A DNA stretch of 64,000 bases. Origin: an uncultured Oscillospiraceae bacterium. GTDB taxonomy: Bacteria; Bacillota; Clostridia; Oscillospirales; Oscillospiraceae. Positions within the stretch are counted from its first letter, which is position 1. Each line of letters opens with the position of its first letter. Location: contig CANRMY010000007.1 in assembly GCA_947631845.1 (NCBI GenBank), positions 1-64,000 of the forward strand, read 5' to 3'. The notes under the pieces were generated by a model, which saw only the letters and a program-made list of their open reading frames with translations, made no database searches and was not told where the DNA came from. Below, piece after piece: positions 52,109 through 59,549 of the stretch. The position numbers and the translations under genes are program-made.

Positions 52109-52687
52109 TCACGCCTCCCGGAAGACCCTCTCCCACTCCCGCAGGGCCTGCTCCGGGGCGCCGTCCGTGCGGATGGTCCAAAGGCGCGGGATCCCGGCCA
52201 GCTTCTCCGGGGCGAAGTCCTTTTCGTCGGCCAGGAACCGGCGGCACAGCTCCGCGTAATCGGGCTTTGCCTGCCGCTCCTCCCGGTCCAGGCACCGGCG
52301 GAGCCGCTGTCCGTCGGGGAGCGTCAGGTAGACCACCCGGACCATATCCCCGAAGACCACCAGGAAGGAGCGGACGCCCTCCAGGGTGGTGATAACGATG
52401 TAGTCGCTCCCCTCCATGGGCGAGAACCGGCGGGTGAAGTAGGTCCACAGGCCCTGGACGGTGTGGTACTCCCGCTTTTCGATGATCTGGCCCTGGCGCT
52501 CCAGCTCCGCCAGCTGTTCCTCCGTCACAAAAAAATAGTCCTCCCCGTTGCGCTCCCCCTCCCGTCTGGGCCGGGTGGTGCAGGGGATGACGGGCGTCAG
52601 CGCGCCGCCCCAGCGCTCCAGCACCGCCTTATACAGCGTATCCTTTCCGGATCCGCTCTTGCCCACGATGCAAAATATCCTGCTCAT
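52109..52687 (-). CDS. Guanylate-kinase-like P-loop protein
   Basis: A 192-aa P-loop kinase of the guanylate kinase family. Walker A is GKSGSGKDTL near residue 9. The GMP-binding region is CTTRPRREGERNGEDYFFVT near 36, followed by IEKREYHTVQGLWTY. The lid region has DGQRLRRCLDREERQ. It is less canonical than housekeeping Gmk and may phosphorylate another nucleotide. The start is ATG 52687 (MSRIFCIVGKSG); an open frame extending 41 codons further runs into the dispersed element and is not protein-like. It is codirectional with uxaC and ppdK. Confidence 0.8.
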   Translation of the reverse strand: MSRIFCIVGKSGSGKDTLYKAVLERWGGALTPVIPCTTRPRREGERNGEDYFFVTEEQLAELERQGQIIEKREYHTVQGLWTYFTRRFSPMEGSDYIVITTLEGVRSFLVVFGDMVRVVYLTLPDGQRLRRCLDREERQAKPDYAELCRRFLADEKDFAPEKLAGIPRLWTIRTDGAPEQALREWERVFREA

Positions 52688-52749
52688 ACCGTTTTCACCC
52701 CGGATCTCCGCTCCCCCGCCCCCTTGGGCACGGTTCTGGCGGCATTGTA

Positions 52750-52995
52750 AAGGAGACGCATAGCGCGTCTGAGACTGCCGGAAAAAGCCCTGACGGGCTT
52801 TTTCCGGCAAGAGAAACGTGCGGGCAATTTTCTCTGAATTTTGCGAAATTCAGAGAAAATTGCCCTGCTGTCGCCCTGCGCGCGCCCCGAAGGGGCACAC
52901 TTGGGCGACAAAAGGGATTTTTTCCGACGCGCATGTCGTCGGAAAAAATTCGAATTGGAGTTTTTTACAAGCTGAAGGAGACGCTTTGCGCGTCT
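52750..52995 (+). repeat. Four-hairpin dispersed element, copy C, with flanking 21-bp near-duplicates
   Basis: The element proper spans about 52773-52974 on the plus strand. Hairpin 1 is CTGCCGGAAAAAGCCC/GGGCTTTTTCCGGCA (fully paired, with CGG where copy B has CGA). Hairpin 2 is as in copy B with GCAATTTT/AAAATTGC. The hairpin 3 closing stem is lengthened to TGTCGCCC/GGGCGACA. Hairpin 4 is TTTTTTCCGACG/CGTCGGAAAAAA. It is flanked by AAGGAGACGC-ATA-GCGCGTCT (52750-52770) and AAGGAGACGC-TTT-GCGCGTCT (52975-52995), identical at 19 of 21 positions and themselves hairpins. It lies between uxaC and the kinase gene. Confidence 0.9.
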
Positions 52996-53019
52996 CCTTT
53001 TTTGCGTTTGTGAAAGCTC

Positions 53020-54453
53020 TTACAGTCCGAAATACCGGACGGCGTTGGTGTAGCTGATGCCCTCGACGATCTTCTTCAGGGAGGACTCGATGTTGGGATA
53101 CTCCCCGTTCTCCACCCAATTGCCGATGAGGTTGCACATGATGCGGCGGAAGTAGTCGTGGCGGGCGTAGGAGAGGAAGCTGCGGGAGTCCGTCAGCATC
53201 CCCACAAAGTTGCCGAGAAGCCCCAGGTTGGCCAGGGACTTCATCTGGTCCTCCATGCCGGACTTGGTGTCGTTGAACCACCATGCGGAGCCGTGCTGGA
53301 TCTTGCCGGGGACCTCGTCGGACTGGAAGCAGCCCAAGATGGTGCCGATCTGCTCGTTGTCGGCGGGGTTCAGGCTGTAGAGGATGGTCTTGGGGCACTC
53401 GTTCGTCTCATCTAAGGCCGCCAGCAGGTCGGCGATGGCGCCGCCGCAGGTGTTCTGGGCGATCATATCCACGCCGGTGTCCGGTCCCAGCTTCCTGTAG
53501 ACGCGGGTGTTGGCGTTGCGCTTGCAGCTGTAGTGGAGCTGCATGGCGATGCCAAGGCGGTGATACTCTTTCCCCAGATGCATGAGGATGGCGGTCTGGT
53601 ACTTCTCCGCCTCCTCCACCGTGATCTCCTCCCCGGCCATGACCTTCTTATAGATCTCGTTGACGCACTTGGGACAGCCGGGACGGTAGGGGATGTAGTC
53701 AAGGCCGTGGTCGCTGGCGCGGCAGCCTAAGCTCGCGAAGAACTCCAGCCTCTCGGTGAGGGCGGCGCAGACGTCCTCCACGGTGTCCAGGGACTCCTTG
53801 CCCACGGACTTGGCCAGCTTGCCGATATACTCCGCGAAGCCGGGCTTATTGATGTTGATGGCCTTGTCCGGGCGGTAGGAGGGGGCCACCTTCACCTTGA
53901 TGGTGGGGTCGGCGGCGATCTTCTCATGCCACTCCAGGCTGTCGATGGGGTCGTCGGTGGTGCCGATGAAGGCCACGTTGGCCTTCTCGATGATGCCGCG
54001 GACGGTGAGGGAGGGGTCGTTCTGAAGCTTGTCGTTGACGAAATCCCAGCACTCCTTCGCGTTCTCCACGGTCAAGGGCTTATTGTAGCCAAAGAACTGG
54101 CGCAGCTCCAGGTTGCACCAGTGGTACATGGGGTTGCCGATGGCCATCTCCAGGCTCTCCACGAACTTCAGGAAGCGCTCATAGCCGGGCTTGTGTCCGG
54201 TGATATACTCCTCGGGGACGCCGTTGGAGCGCATGACGCGCCACTTGTAGTGGTCGCCGAAGTAGGTGCCATCGGGGTTCTCACCGCCCAGCCAGACCTC
54301 CACGATGTCGTTGAAGCGGCGGTTCTCGTAGATCTCCCGGGGGGAGATGTGGCAGTGGTAATCCACCAGGGGCATATGCTCGGCGTAGTCGTGGAACAGG
54401 TGCTTTGCGGTCTCGGTCTCCAGAAGGAAATCCTTATCCATAAACTCTTTCAT
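53020..54453 (-). CDS. uxaC: Glucuronate/galacturonate isomerase
   Basis: A 477-aa amidohydrolase-superfamily uronate isomerase that converts D-galacturonate to D-tagaturonate and D-glucuronate to D-fructuronate. The N-terminus MKEFMDKDFLLETETAKHLF and the metal-binding MPLVDYHCHISPREIYENR near 28 are diagnostic. RASDHGLDYIPYRPGCPKCV near 238 and the C-terminal MLTDSRSFLSYARHDYFRRI near 425 match the family. It is the first catabolic step of the uronate regulon but lies at the far end of the cluster, separated from the kinases by element copy D. Confidence 0.96.
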   Translation of the reverse strand: MKEFMDKDFLLETETAKHLFHDYAEHMPLVDYHCHISPREIYENRRFNDIVEVWLGGENPDGTYFGDHYKWRVMRSNGVPEEYITGHKPGYERFLKFVESLEMAIGNPMYHWCNLELRQFFGYNKPLTVENAKECWDFVNDKLQNDPSLTVRGIIEKANVAFIGTTDDPIDSLEWHEKIAADPTIKVKVAPSYRPDKAININKPGFAEYIGKLAKSVGKESLDTVEDVCAALTERLEFFASLGCRASDHGLDYIPYRPGCPKCVNEIYKKVMAGEEITVEEAEKYQTAILMHLGKEYHRLGIAMQLHYSCKRNANTRVYRKLGPDTGVDMIAQNTCGGAIADLLAALDETNECPKTILYSLNPADNEQIGTILGCFQSDEVPGKIQHGSAWWFNDTKSGMEDQMKSLANLGLLGNFVGMLTDSRSFLSYARHDYFRRIMCNLIGNWVENGEYPNIESSLKKIVEGISYTNAVRYFGL

Positions 54454-54483
54454 AGGAAATCAACTCCCATTCATTATTTTCGA

Positions 54484-54712
54484 CAAAAAGCCACACGGCA
54501 GCCTTTTGCGCAGCATGTCAAAGACCTAAATTCAAACTTTTTTCCGGCGACATGTGCGTCGGAAAAAATCCCTTTTGCCGTCCAAGTGTGCCCCTTCGGG
54601 GTGCGCACAGGACGACAGCAGGGAAAAATTTATGAATTTCGCAAAATTCATAAATTTTTCCCGCACGTTCCCCTTGTCGGCAAAAGGCCGCTTTGCGGCC
54701 TTTTGCCGACAG
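54484..54712 (-). repeat. Four-hairpin dispersed element, copy D, with flanking terminator-like hairpins
   Basis: Read on the minus strand the element spans 54712 to about 54514. Hairpin 1 is CTGTCGGCAAAAGGCCGC with GCGGCCTTTTGCCGACA, a wholly different but fully paired stem compared with copy B. It also serves as the terminator of the kinase gene ending at 54713. Hairpin 2 is AAAAATTTATGAATTT/AAATTCATAAATTTTT. The hairpin 3 closing stem is TGTCGTCC/GGACGGCA. Hairpin 4 is TTTTTTCCGACG with CGCCGGAAAAAA. A weaker relative of hairpin 1, GCAAAAGGCTGCCG followed by GGCTTTTTG, lies on the far side at 54511-54484. Confidence 0.88.
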
Positions 54713-55801
54713 TTACCGCTTGATGTCGTAGTTCATGTTCATCAGGTTCCTGATGGACTCCACATCGTCGGTGATGTTGCCGTCGCCGTGGATGGTGTGC
54801 TTGATGACGGAGCTGGCCACGGCGAAATTGATCATATCCATGGGCTTATAGTGGTTCATCATGGCGTAGATGAGGCCGCTGGCAAAGGCGTCGCCGCCGC
54901 CCACACGGTCCAGGATGTTGAAGGTGAAGAGCTTCGACTCGAAGGTGTGGCCCTGATACCACATGTAGGCCATCAGGCTGTTCTCCGAGCCGGAGTGGGC
55001 GTAACGGACGTGGCGGGCGATGCACTTGATGTTGGGGTACGCCGCCACAAAGGCCTGGTTGATCTCATCCTGCTCCTCCCAGCTGGGCTGGCGGGAGATC
55101 CCGTCCTTCACGTCCCCCTTGCCGGGGTCGGCGGGATCCTTCCAGACGTGGTACGGCTCCACGCCGAACAGCACATCCACATAGGGCAGGCACTTGGTGC
55201 AGTAATCTCTGGCCTCCTCCCAGCTCCACAGGAGCGAGCGGAAGTTGCCGTCAAAGCTGACGGTCATGCCCTTCTCCTTGGCCGTCTGCATCAGCTTCAG
55301 GATGAAGTCCCCGCAGGAGGCGGACAGCGCCGGGGTGATGCCGCTCAGATGCAGCCAGTCGAAGCCGTCCAGCAGATAGTTCACATCCACCTTGGAGAAG
55401 TCGAACTCCGAGATGGCGGAGTGCTTGCGGTCATAGGTGACCTTGCTGGGCCGGATCCCGTAGCCGGTCTCCAGGTAATAGGTGCCCAGACGGTGGGTGG
55501 GGGTCTCCTCGGGGGTGGAGAGGATCACCGGCGTGCAGTGGACGTCGTTGGACCTGAGCATCCTGACGGCGCTCTTGCCCAGGGAGTTGTTGGGCACCAC
55601 GGAAAAGAAGGTGCTGTCCACGCCCAGGTTAGCTAAGGCCAGGGCGATGTTGGCCTCGCTTCCGCCGTAGCTGGCCTCGAACTCGTTGGCGGCCCGGATC
55701 TTCTCATAGTTCGGGGGGGTGAGGCGGAGCATGATCTCGCCAAAGGTGATGAACTTCTGTCCGCCCTTGCTGCCCTTCGTTAAGGGGTTGGAATGCTCCA
55801 T
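54713..55801 (-). CDS. PfkB-family sugar kinase (second of two)
   Basis: A 362-aa ribokinase/PfkB-fold kinase. KFITFGEIMLRLTPPNYEKI lies at about residue 15. YGGSEANIALALANLG near 50 is the substrate-binding motif, and the C-terminal FNILDRVGGGDAFASGLIYA near 290 carries the catalytic Asp in GGGDAFASG. It is clearly related to the kinase gene just upstream (13 nt) but diverged. In a uronate cluster it may be a second 2-keto-3-deoxygluconate kinase or act on a related keto-sugar acid. The stop codon abuts hairpin 1 of element copy D, which appears to end the transcript. Confidence 0.85.
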   Translation of the reverse strand: MEHSNPLTKGSKGGQKFITFGEIMLRLTPPNYEKIRAANEFEASYGGSEANIALALANLGVDSTFFSVVPNNSLGKSAVRMLRSNDVHCTPVILSTPEETPTHRLGTYYLETGYGIRPSKVTYDRKHSAISEFDFSKVDVNYLLDGFDWLHLSGITPALSASCGDFILKLMQTAKEKGMTVSFDGNFRSLLWSWEEARDYCTKCLPYVDVLFGVEPYHVWKDPADPGKGDVKDGISRQPSWEEQDEINQAFVAAYPNIKCIARHVRYAHSGSENSLMAYMWYQGHTFESKLFTFNILDRVGGGDAFASGLIYAMMNHYKPMDMINFAVASSVIKHTIHGDGNITDDVESIRNLMNMNYDIKR

Positions 55802-55813
55802 CTCATGCCCTCC

Positions 55814-56839
55814 TTACCGCTGGACGCGGCCGGAGGCGTCGCCGCCCGCCAGCTTCTCCACCTCGGGGACGGTGGCAAAGTTGTAGTCGCCCTCGATGGA
55901 GTGCTTCAGCGCGGAGGCGGCCACGGCGAATTCCACGGCGCTCTGGGTGTTGTGGCCGGTGAGCAGGGCGTAGATGAGCCCGCCGCCGAAGGAGTCGCCG
56001 CCGCCGATGCGGTCGATGATGTGCAGGTGATAGAGCTTGGAGAAGCAGTACTCATTGGCCTTCACGTCGTAGAGCATGGCGCTCCAGTCGTTGTCGAAGG
56101 CGGATTTGGACTCGCGCAGAGTGATGGCGACCTTCTCAAAGCCGAACTTGTCCGCCAGCTGGCGGGCCACGGACTTGTAGCCCTCCTTGTTGAGGGTGCC
56201 GGCGGTGATATCGGTGGCCTCGGCCTCGATGCCGAACACATCCTTGGCGTCCTCCTCGTTGGAGATGCACACGTCCACGTACTGGCACAGCTCGGTCATG
56301 GCGGCGCGGGCCTGGTCGCGGGTCCACAGCTTGCCGCGGTAGTTTAAGTCACAGGAGATCTTGATGCCGCGTTCCTTGGCCACCTTGCAGGCCTGGAGGC
56401 AGGCGGCCACCATGTTGGGGCCCAGGGCCGGGGTGATGCCGGTGAAGTGGAACCAGTCGGCGCCCTCAAAGATGTCGTCCCAGTCGAACTCGCTGGGATC
56501 GGCCTCCTGGATGGCGGAGTGGGCCCGGTCATAGATGCAGACGCTGGGCCGCTGGGAGGCGCCCTTCTCGTTGAAGTAGATGCCCACCCGGTCGCCGCCG
56601 CGGACGATCTTGCTGGTGTCCACGCCGTAACGGCGGAGGGAGTTGACGGCCGCCTGGCCGATGGCGTGGGCGGGGAGCTTGGTGACATAGACGGCCTCGG
56701 CGCCGTAGTTGGCCAAGGACACGGCCACGTTGGCCTCGCCGCCGCCGAAGGTGAACTCCAGGTGGTCGGCCTGGACAAAGCGCTCGTAGTTATAGGGCTG
56801 AAGGCGGATCATAAGCTCGCCGAAGGTTACGACTTTCAT
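55814..56839 (-). CDS. kdgK: 2-keto-3-deoxygluconate kinase
   Basis: A 341-aa PfkB-family kinase that phosphorylates KDG to KDPG. It begins MKVVTFGELMIRLQPYNYER, with FGGGEANVAVSLANYGAEAV near 34. The ATP/catalytic motif HIIDRIGGGDSFGGGLIYALL lies near 273, with Asp as the base. The C-terminus EKLAGGDASGRVQR is typical of clostridial KdgK encoded beside eda. The start is ATG 56839; an upstream frame to 56893 lacks a ribosome site. It is 78 nt downstream of eda and 13 nt upstream of a second kinase gene. Confidence 0.9.
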   Translation of the reverse strand: MKVVTFGELMIRLQPYNYERFVQADHLEFTFGGGEANVAVSLANYGAEAVYVTKLPAHAIGQAAVNSLRRYGVDTSKIVRGGDRVGIYFNEKGASQRPSVCIYDRAHSAIQEADPSEFDWDDIFEGADWFHFTGITPALGPNMVAACLQACKVAKERGIKISCDLNYRGKLWTRDQARAAMTELCQYVDVCISNEEDAKDVFGIEAEATDITAGTLNKEGYKSVARQLADKFGFEKVAITLRESKSAFDNDWSAMLYDVKANEYCFSKLYHLHIIDRIGGGDSFGGGLIYALLTGHNTQSAVEFAVAASALKHSIEGDYNFATVPEVEKLAGGDASGRVQR

Positions 56840-56917
56840 AAGAGGTGTTTTCTCCTTTTCAAGTTTATTTGTTGTCAGGGGGCGGGCCGCCAAGAGCGGC
56901 GGCCCTTCAAAGCCAGT

Positions 56918-57880
56918 TTATTTTTTCATCACGTGGATGGCGAAGCCGCCCACCTCTTCCTTCAGGTAGACGTTCTTGGCCTGGCCCTTGTCGTTGTAGG
57001 AGATGGAGCTCTCATCGAACTCCACGCCCTGGCGGCCCAGGTGGTACATGGCGCGGTCCACGCTGTTGGTGCCGATGGCGATGTGGCCGTTCTTGCCGCG
57101 GCCGGGCTTCTTCATGCACTCCACCACGGTGCCGGCGAAGTCGGAGCTGTTGCCCGCCTTGTAGGCGAAGCCGAAGAGGGCCTCGAACCGCTTGGCTGTG
57201 GCGGCGGCCTCGTCGGGGTCGGCGCAGTTGATGCCCACGTGCATGATCTGCAGGCCCAGCATGGTCTTGACGGCGTCCTTGCAGATGGCGGTGATCTCGT
57301 CCCACTTCTCGTTCTCGATGAGCTCGGGCTTCACCATCCAGGTGCCGCCGCAGGCCACGATCTGGTCGAAGGACAGGTAATCCATCAGGTTCTTGGTGTT
57401 GACGCCGCCGGTGGGCATCCATTTGAGCTTCTTGTAGGGGCCGGCCAGAGCCTTGATCTTGGCGATGCCGCCGTTCTGCTCGGCGGGGAAGAACTTCACC
57501 ACATCGAGCCCCAGGGCCATCGCCTGCTCCATCTCGCCGCCGGTGGCGGTGCCGGGGAGCATGAGGGCGCCCTTGGAGAGGCCGTATTTCACCATTTCCG
57601 GGTTGAAGCCGGGGCTGACGATGAACTTGCTGCCGGCGTCCAGAGCCCGGTCCAGCTGGTCGGGGGTGAGCACGGTGCCGGCGCCCACCAGCATTTCGGG
57701 CACCTCGGCGGTGATGGCGCGCATGGCGTCCTCGGCGGCGGCGGTGCGGAAGGTCACCTCGGCGGTGGGAAGTCCGCCGGCCACCAGGGCCTTTGCCAGA
57801 GGCACGGCCTTGGAGGCGTCGTTAATGGCGACCACGGGGACGATGCCGATGTTGGAAATGGTTTTCAAAATCTCATTCAT
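56918..57880 (-). CDS. eda: KDPG/KHG aldolase fused to a C-terminal VOC domain
   Basis: A 320-aa two-domain protein. Residues about 1-210 form a class I KDPG/4-hydroxy-2-oxoglutarate aldolase: catalytic Glu in GLPTAEVTFRTAAAEDAMR near 42, AGTVLTPDQLDRALDAGSKF near 68, FIVSPGFNPE near 87, the Schiff-base Lys in LDVVKFFPAEQNGG near 133, and MPTGGVNTKNL near 154. Residues about 212-320 form a glyoxalase/bleomycin-resistance (VOC) domain beginning MHVGINCADPDEAAATAKRF and ending VGGFAIHVMKK. The aldolase cleaves KDPG to pyruvate and glyceraldehyde-3-phosphate. The VOC part is of unknown role and makes the protein about 110 aa longer than ordinary Eda. Confidence 0.93.
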   Translation of the reverse strand: MNEILKTISNIGIVPVVAINDASKAVPLAKALVAGGLPTAEVTFRTAAAEDAMRAITAEVPEMLVGAGTVLTPDQLDRALDAGSKFIVSPGFNPEMVKYGLSKGALMLPGTATGGEMEQAMALGLDVVKFFPAEQNGGIAKIKALAGPYKKLKWMPTGGVNTKNLMDYLSFDQIVACGGTWMVKPELIENEKWDEITAICKDAVKTMLGLQIMHVGINCADPDEAAATAKRFEALFGFAYKAGNSSDFAGTVVECMKKPGRGKNGHIAIGTNSVDRAMYHLGRQGVEFDESSISYNDKGQAKNVYLKEEVGGFAIHVMKK

Positions 57881-57953
57881 GGTTGGTTCCCTCCTGTATG
57901 TATTGATTTTCAGTCAACCCGGCCCCGGAGCGGGCCGGACGTTTCTACTATCC

Positions 57954-57988
57954 ATTATAGTGTATTTTGGCGGTAAGTCAAGCCAAAA
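57954..57988 (-). promoter_or_regulatory. Promoter of eda-kdgK with overlapping inverted repeat
   Basis: On the minus strand -35 TTGACT (57981-57976), 16-bp spacer, -10 TATAAT (57959-57954). TTTTGGC (57965-57971) and GCCAAAA (57982-57988) form a perfect 7-bp inverted repeat across the -35, a likely operator. The leader contains a CCGGCCC/GGGCCGG hairpin (57919-57938). Confidence 0.75.
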
Positions 57989-58043
57989 GGCATGGATTTT
58001 CCGTCAAAAAAGCGAAAGGCAACAGATATGCCGACCGTGCCGC

Positions 58044-59528
58044 TTACAGCACCACGCCGTCCTTGAAGATGCTGATCTCCCGGAAGCCCTTCTTTTCAGC
58101 CCAGGTCTTTTTGCCGGAGGCCACCTCCAGCACCAGGTCCATAAGGTCGTGGGCGGCCTCGTCGATGGTGCGCGTGCCGTCGGCCACCACGCCGGCGTTG
58201 AAGTCGATCCAGGCGGCCTTTTTTGTGGCCAGCGGCGTGTTGGTGGCCAGCTTCATGGTGGGGGCCGGCGCGCCGAAGGGCGTTCCCCGGCCGGTGGTGA
58301 AGAGGATCAGATGCGCCCCGGCGGCCGTCAGGGCCGTGGCGGACACCAGGTCGTTGCCCGGGCCGTAGAGCATGTTGAGGCCCTTTGTGGTGACGGGCTC
58401 GCCGTAGCCGATCACGTCCATGATGGGGGCGGAGCCGCCCTTCTGGACACAGCCGCAGGACTTGTCCTCCAGGGTGGTGATGCCGCCCTGCTTGTTGCCG
58501 GGGCTGGGGTTGTCGTAGACCACCTCGTTGTGGCGGATGAAGTAGTCCTTGAAGCCGTTGATCATGTTGACGGCCTTGTGGAAGACCTCCTCGTTGACGC
58601 ACCGGTCCAGCAAAAAGCCCTCCGCGCCGAACATCTCCGGCACCTCGGTGAGCACGGTGGAGCCGCCCATGGCGCCCAAAAGGTCGGAAAAGCGCCCGAC
58701 GACCGGGTTGGCGGTGATGCCGGAGAGGCCGTCGGAGCCGCCGCACTTCATGCCTACCACCAGCTCGCTGGCGGGGATGGGCTCGCGCTTGAACTGTCCC
58801 GCGTAGGCGGCCAGCTCCTCTAAAAGGGGCCTGGCGGCCTCCAGCTCGTCGTCCACCTCCTGGCAGGTGAGGAACTTCACCCGGTCGGGGTCGTAGTCCC
58901 CCAGCTCCCGCAAGAACTGCTCATGGGTCAGATTCTCGCACCCCAGGGAGAGCACCAGCACCGCCCCGGCGTTGGGGTGGCGGGTGAGGGCGGCCAGGAG
59001 CTTGCGGGTCTGGGCGTGGTCATGGCCGGTCTGGGAACAGCCGAAGGGGTGGGTGAAGGTGTAAAGGCCGTCGATGGAGCCGGTCACCAGATCCTGATTC
59101 TCCCGCGCCAGCGCCTTGGCCACGTCGTTGACACAGCCCACGGTGGGGATGATCCAGATCTCGTTGCGGATGGCGGCCCGGCCGTCCTTGCGGCGGCAGC
59201 CCATAAAGGTGGGGGCCTCCAGCTTCTCGGGGAAATGCACGTTGGGGGTATAGGTGTACTCCAGCTCCCCCTCCAGATTGGTGCGCATGTTGTGGGTGTG
59301 GATCCACTCCCCCGCTCCCACGCTCTCGGTGGCGTGGCCGATGGAGAAGCCGTATTTGACGACCTGATCCCCCTCAGAGAGGGCCTTCAGGGTCATCTTG
59401 TGCCCCTGGGGGATGTCCATGGCGGCGGTCACCTTGTACCCGTCGCCCTCAAAGACGGCGCCCTTGGCGATGGGGTGAAGGGCCACCACCACGTTGTCCT
59501 TGGGGTTGATATGTATGAAATCAGTCAT
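58044..59528 (-). CDS. uxaA: Altronate dehydratase, full length
   Basis: A 494-aa iron-dependent dehydratase that converts D-altronate to 2-keto-3-deoxygluconate. An N-terminal SAF domain (about 1-95, INPKDNVVVALHPIAKGA) is joined to the large catalytic UxaA/GarD domain. FPFGCSQTGHDH-type sequence near 160 (TFTHPFGCSQTGHDHAQTRK), LSLGCENLTHEQFL near 190, KCGGSDGLSGITANP near 259 and DKSCGCVQKGG near 352 supply the conserved cysteines and histidines. It lies 21 nt downstream of uxaB. Confidence 0.95.
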   Translation of the reverse strand: MTDFIHINPKDNVVVALHPIAKGAVFEGDGYKVTAAMDIPQGHKMTLKALSEGDQVVKYGFSIGHATESVGAGEWIHTHNMRTNLEGELEYTYTPNVHFPEKLEAPTFMGCRRKDGRAAIRNEIWIIPTVGCVNDVAKALARENQDLVTGSIDGLYTFTHPFGCSQTGHDHAQTRKLLAALTRHPNAGAVLVLSLGCENLTHEQFLRELGDYDPDRVKFLTCQEVDDELEAARPLLEELAAYAGQFKREPIPASELVVGMKCGGSDGLSGITANPVVGRFSDLLGAMGGSTVLTEVPEMFGAEGFLLDRCVNEEVFHKAVNMINGFKDYFIRHNEVVYDNPSPGNKQGGITTLEDKSCGCVQKGGSAPIMDVIGYGEPVTTKGLNMLYGPGNDLVSATALTAAGAHLILFTTGRGTPFGAPAPTMKLATNTPLATKKAAWIDFNAGVVADGTRTIDEAAHDLMDLVLEVASGKKTWAEKKGFREISIFKDGVVL

Positions 59529-59549
59529 GTCAAACCTCCGGTAAACTCT

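Noticed and set aside
52109..52810. Longer form of the guanylate-kinase-like gene starting at 52810
   Set aside because: The extra 41 codons are derived partly from element copy C and lack family similarity. MSRIFCIVGKSG at 52687 is the natural start.
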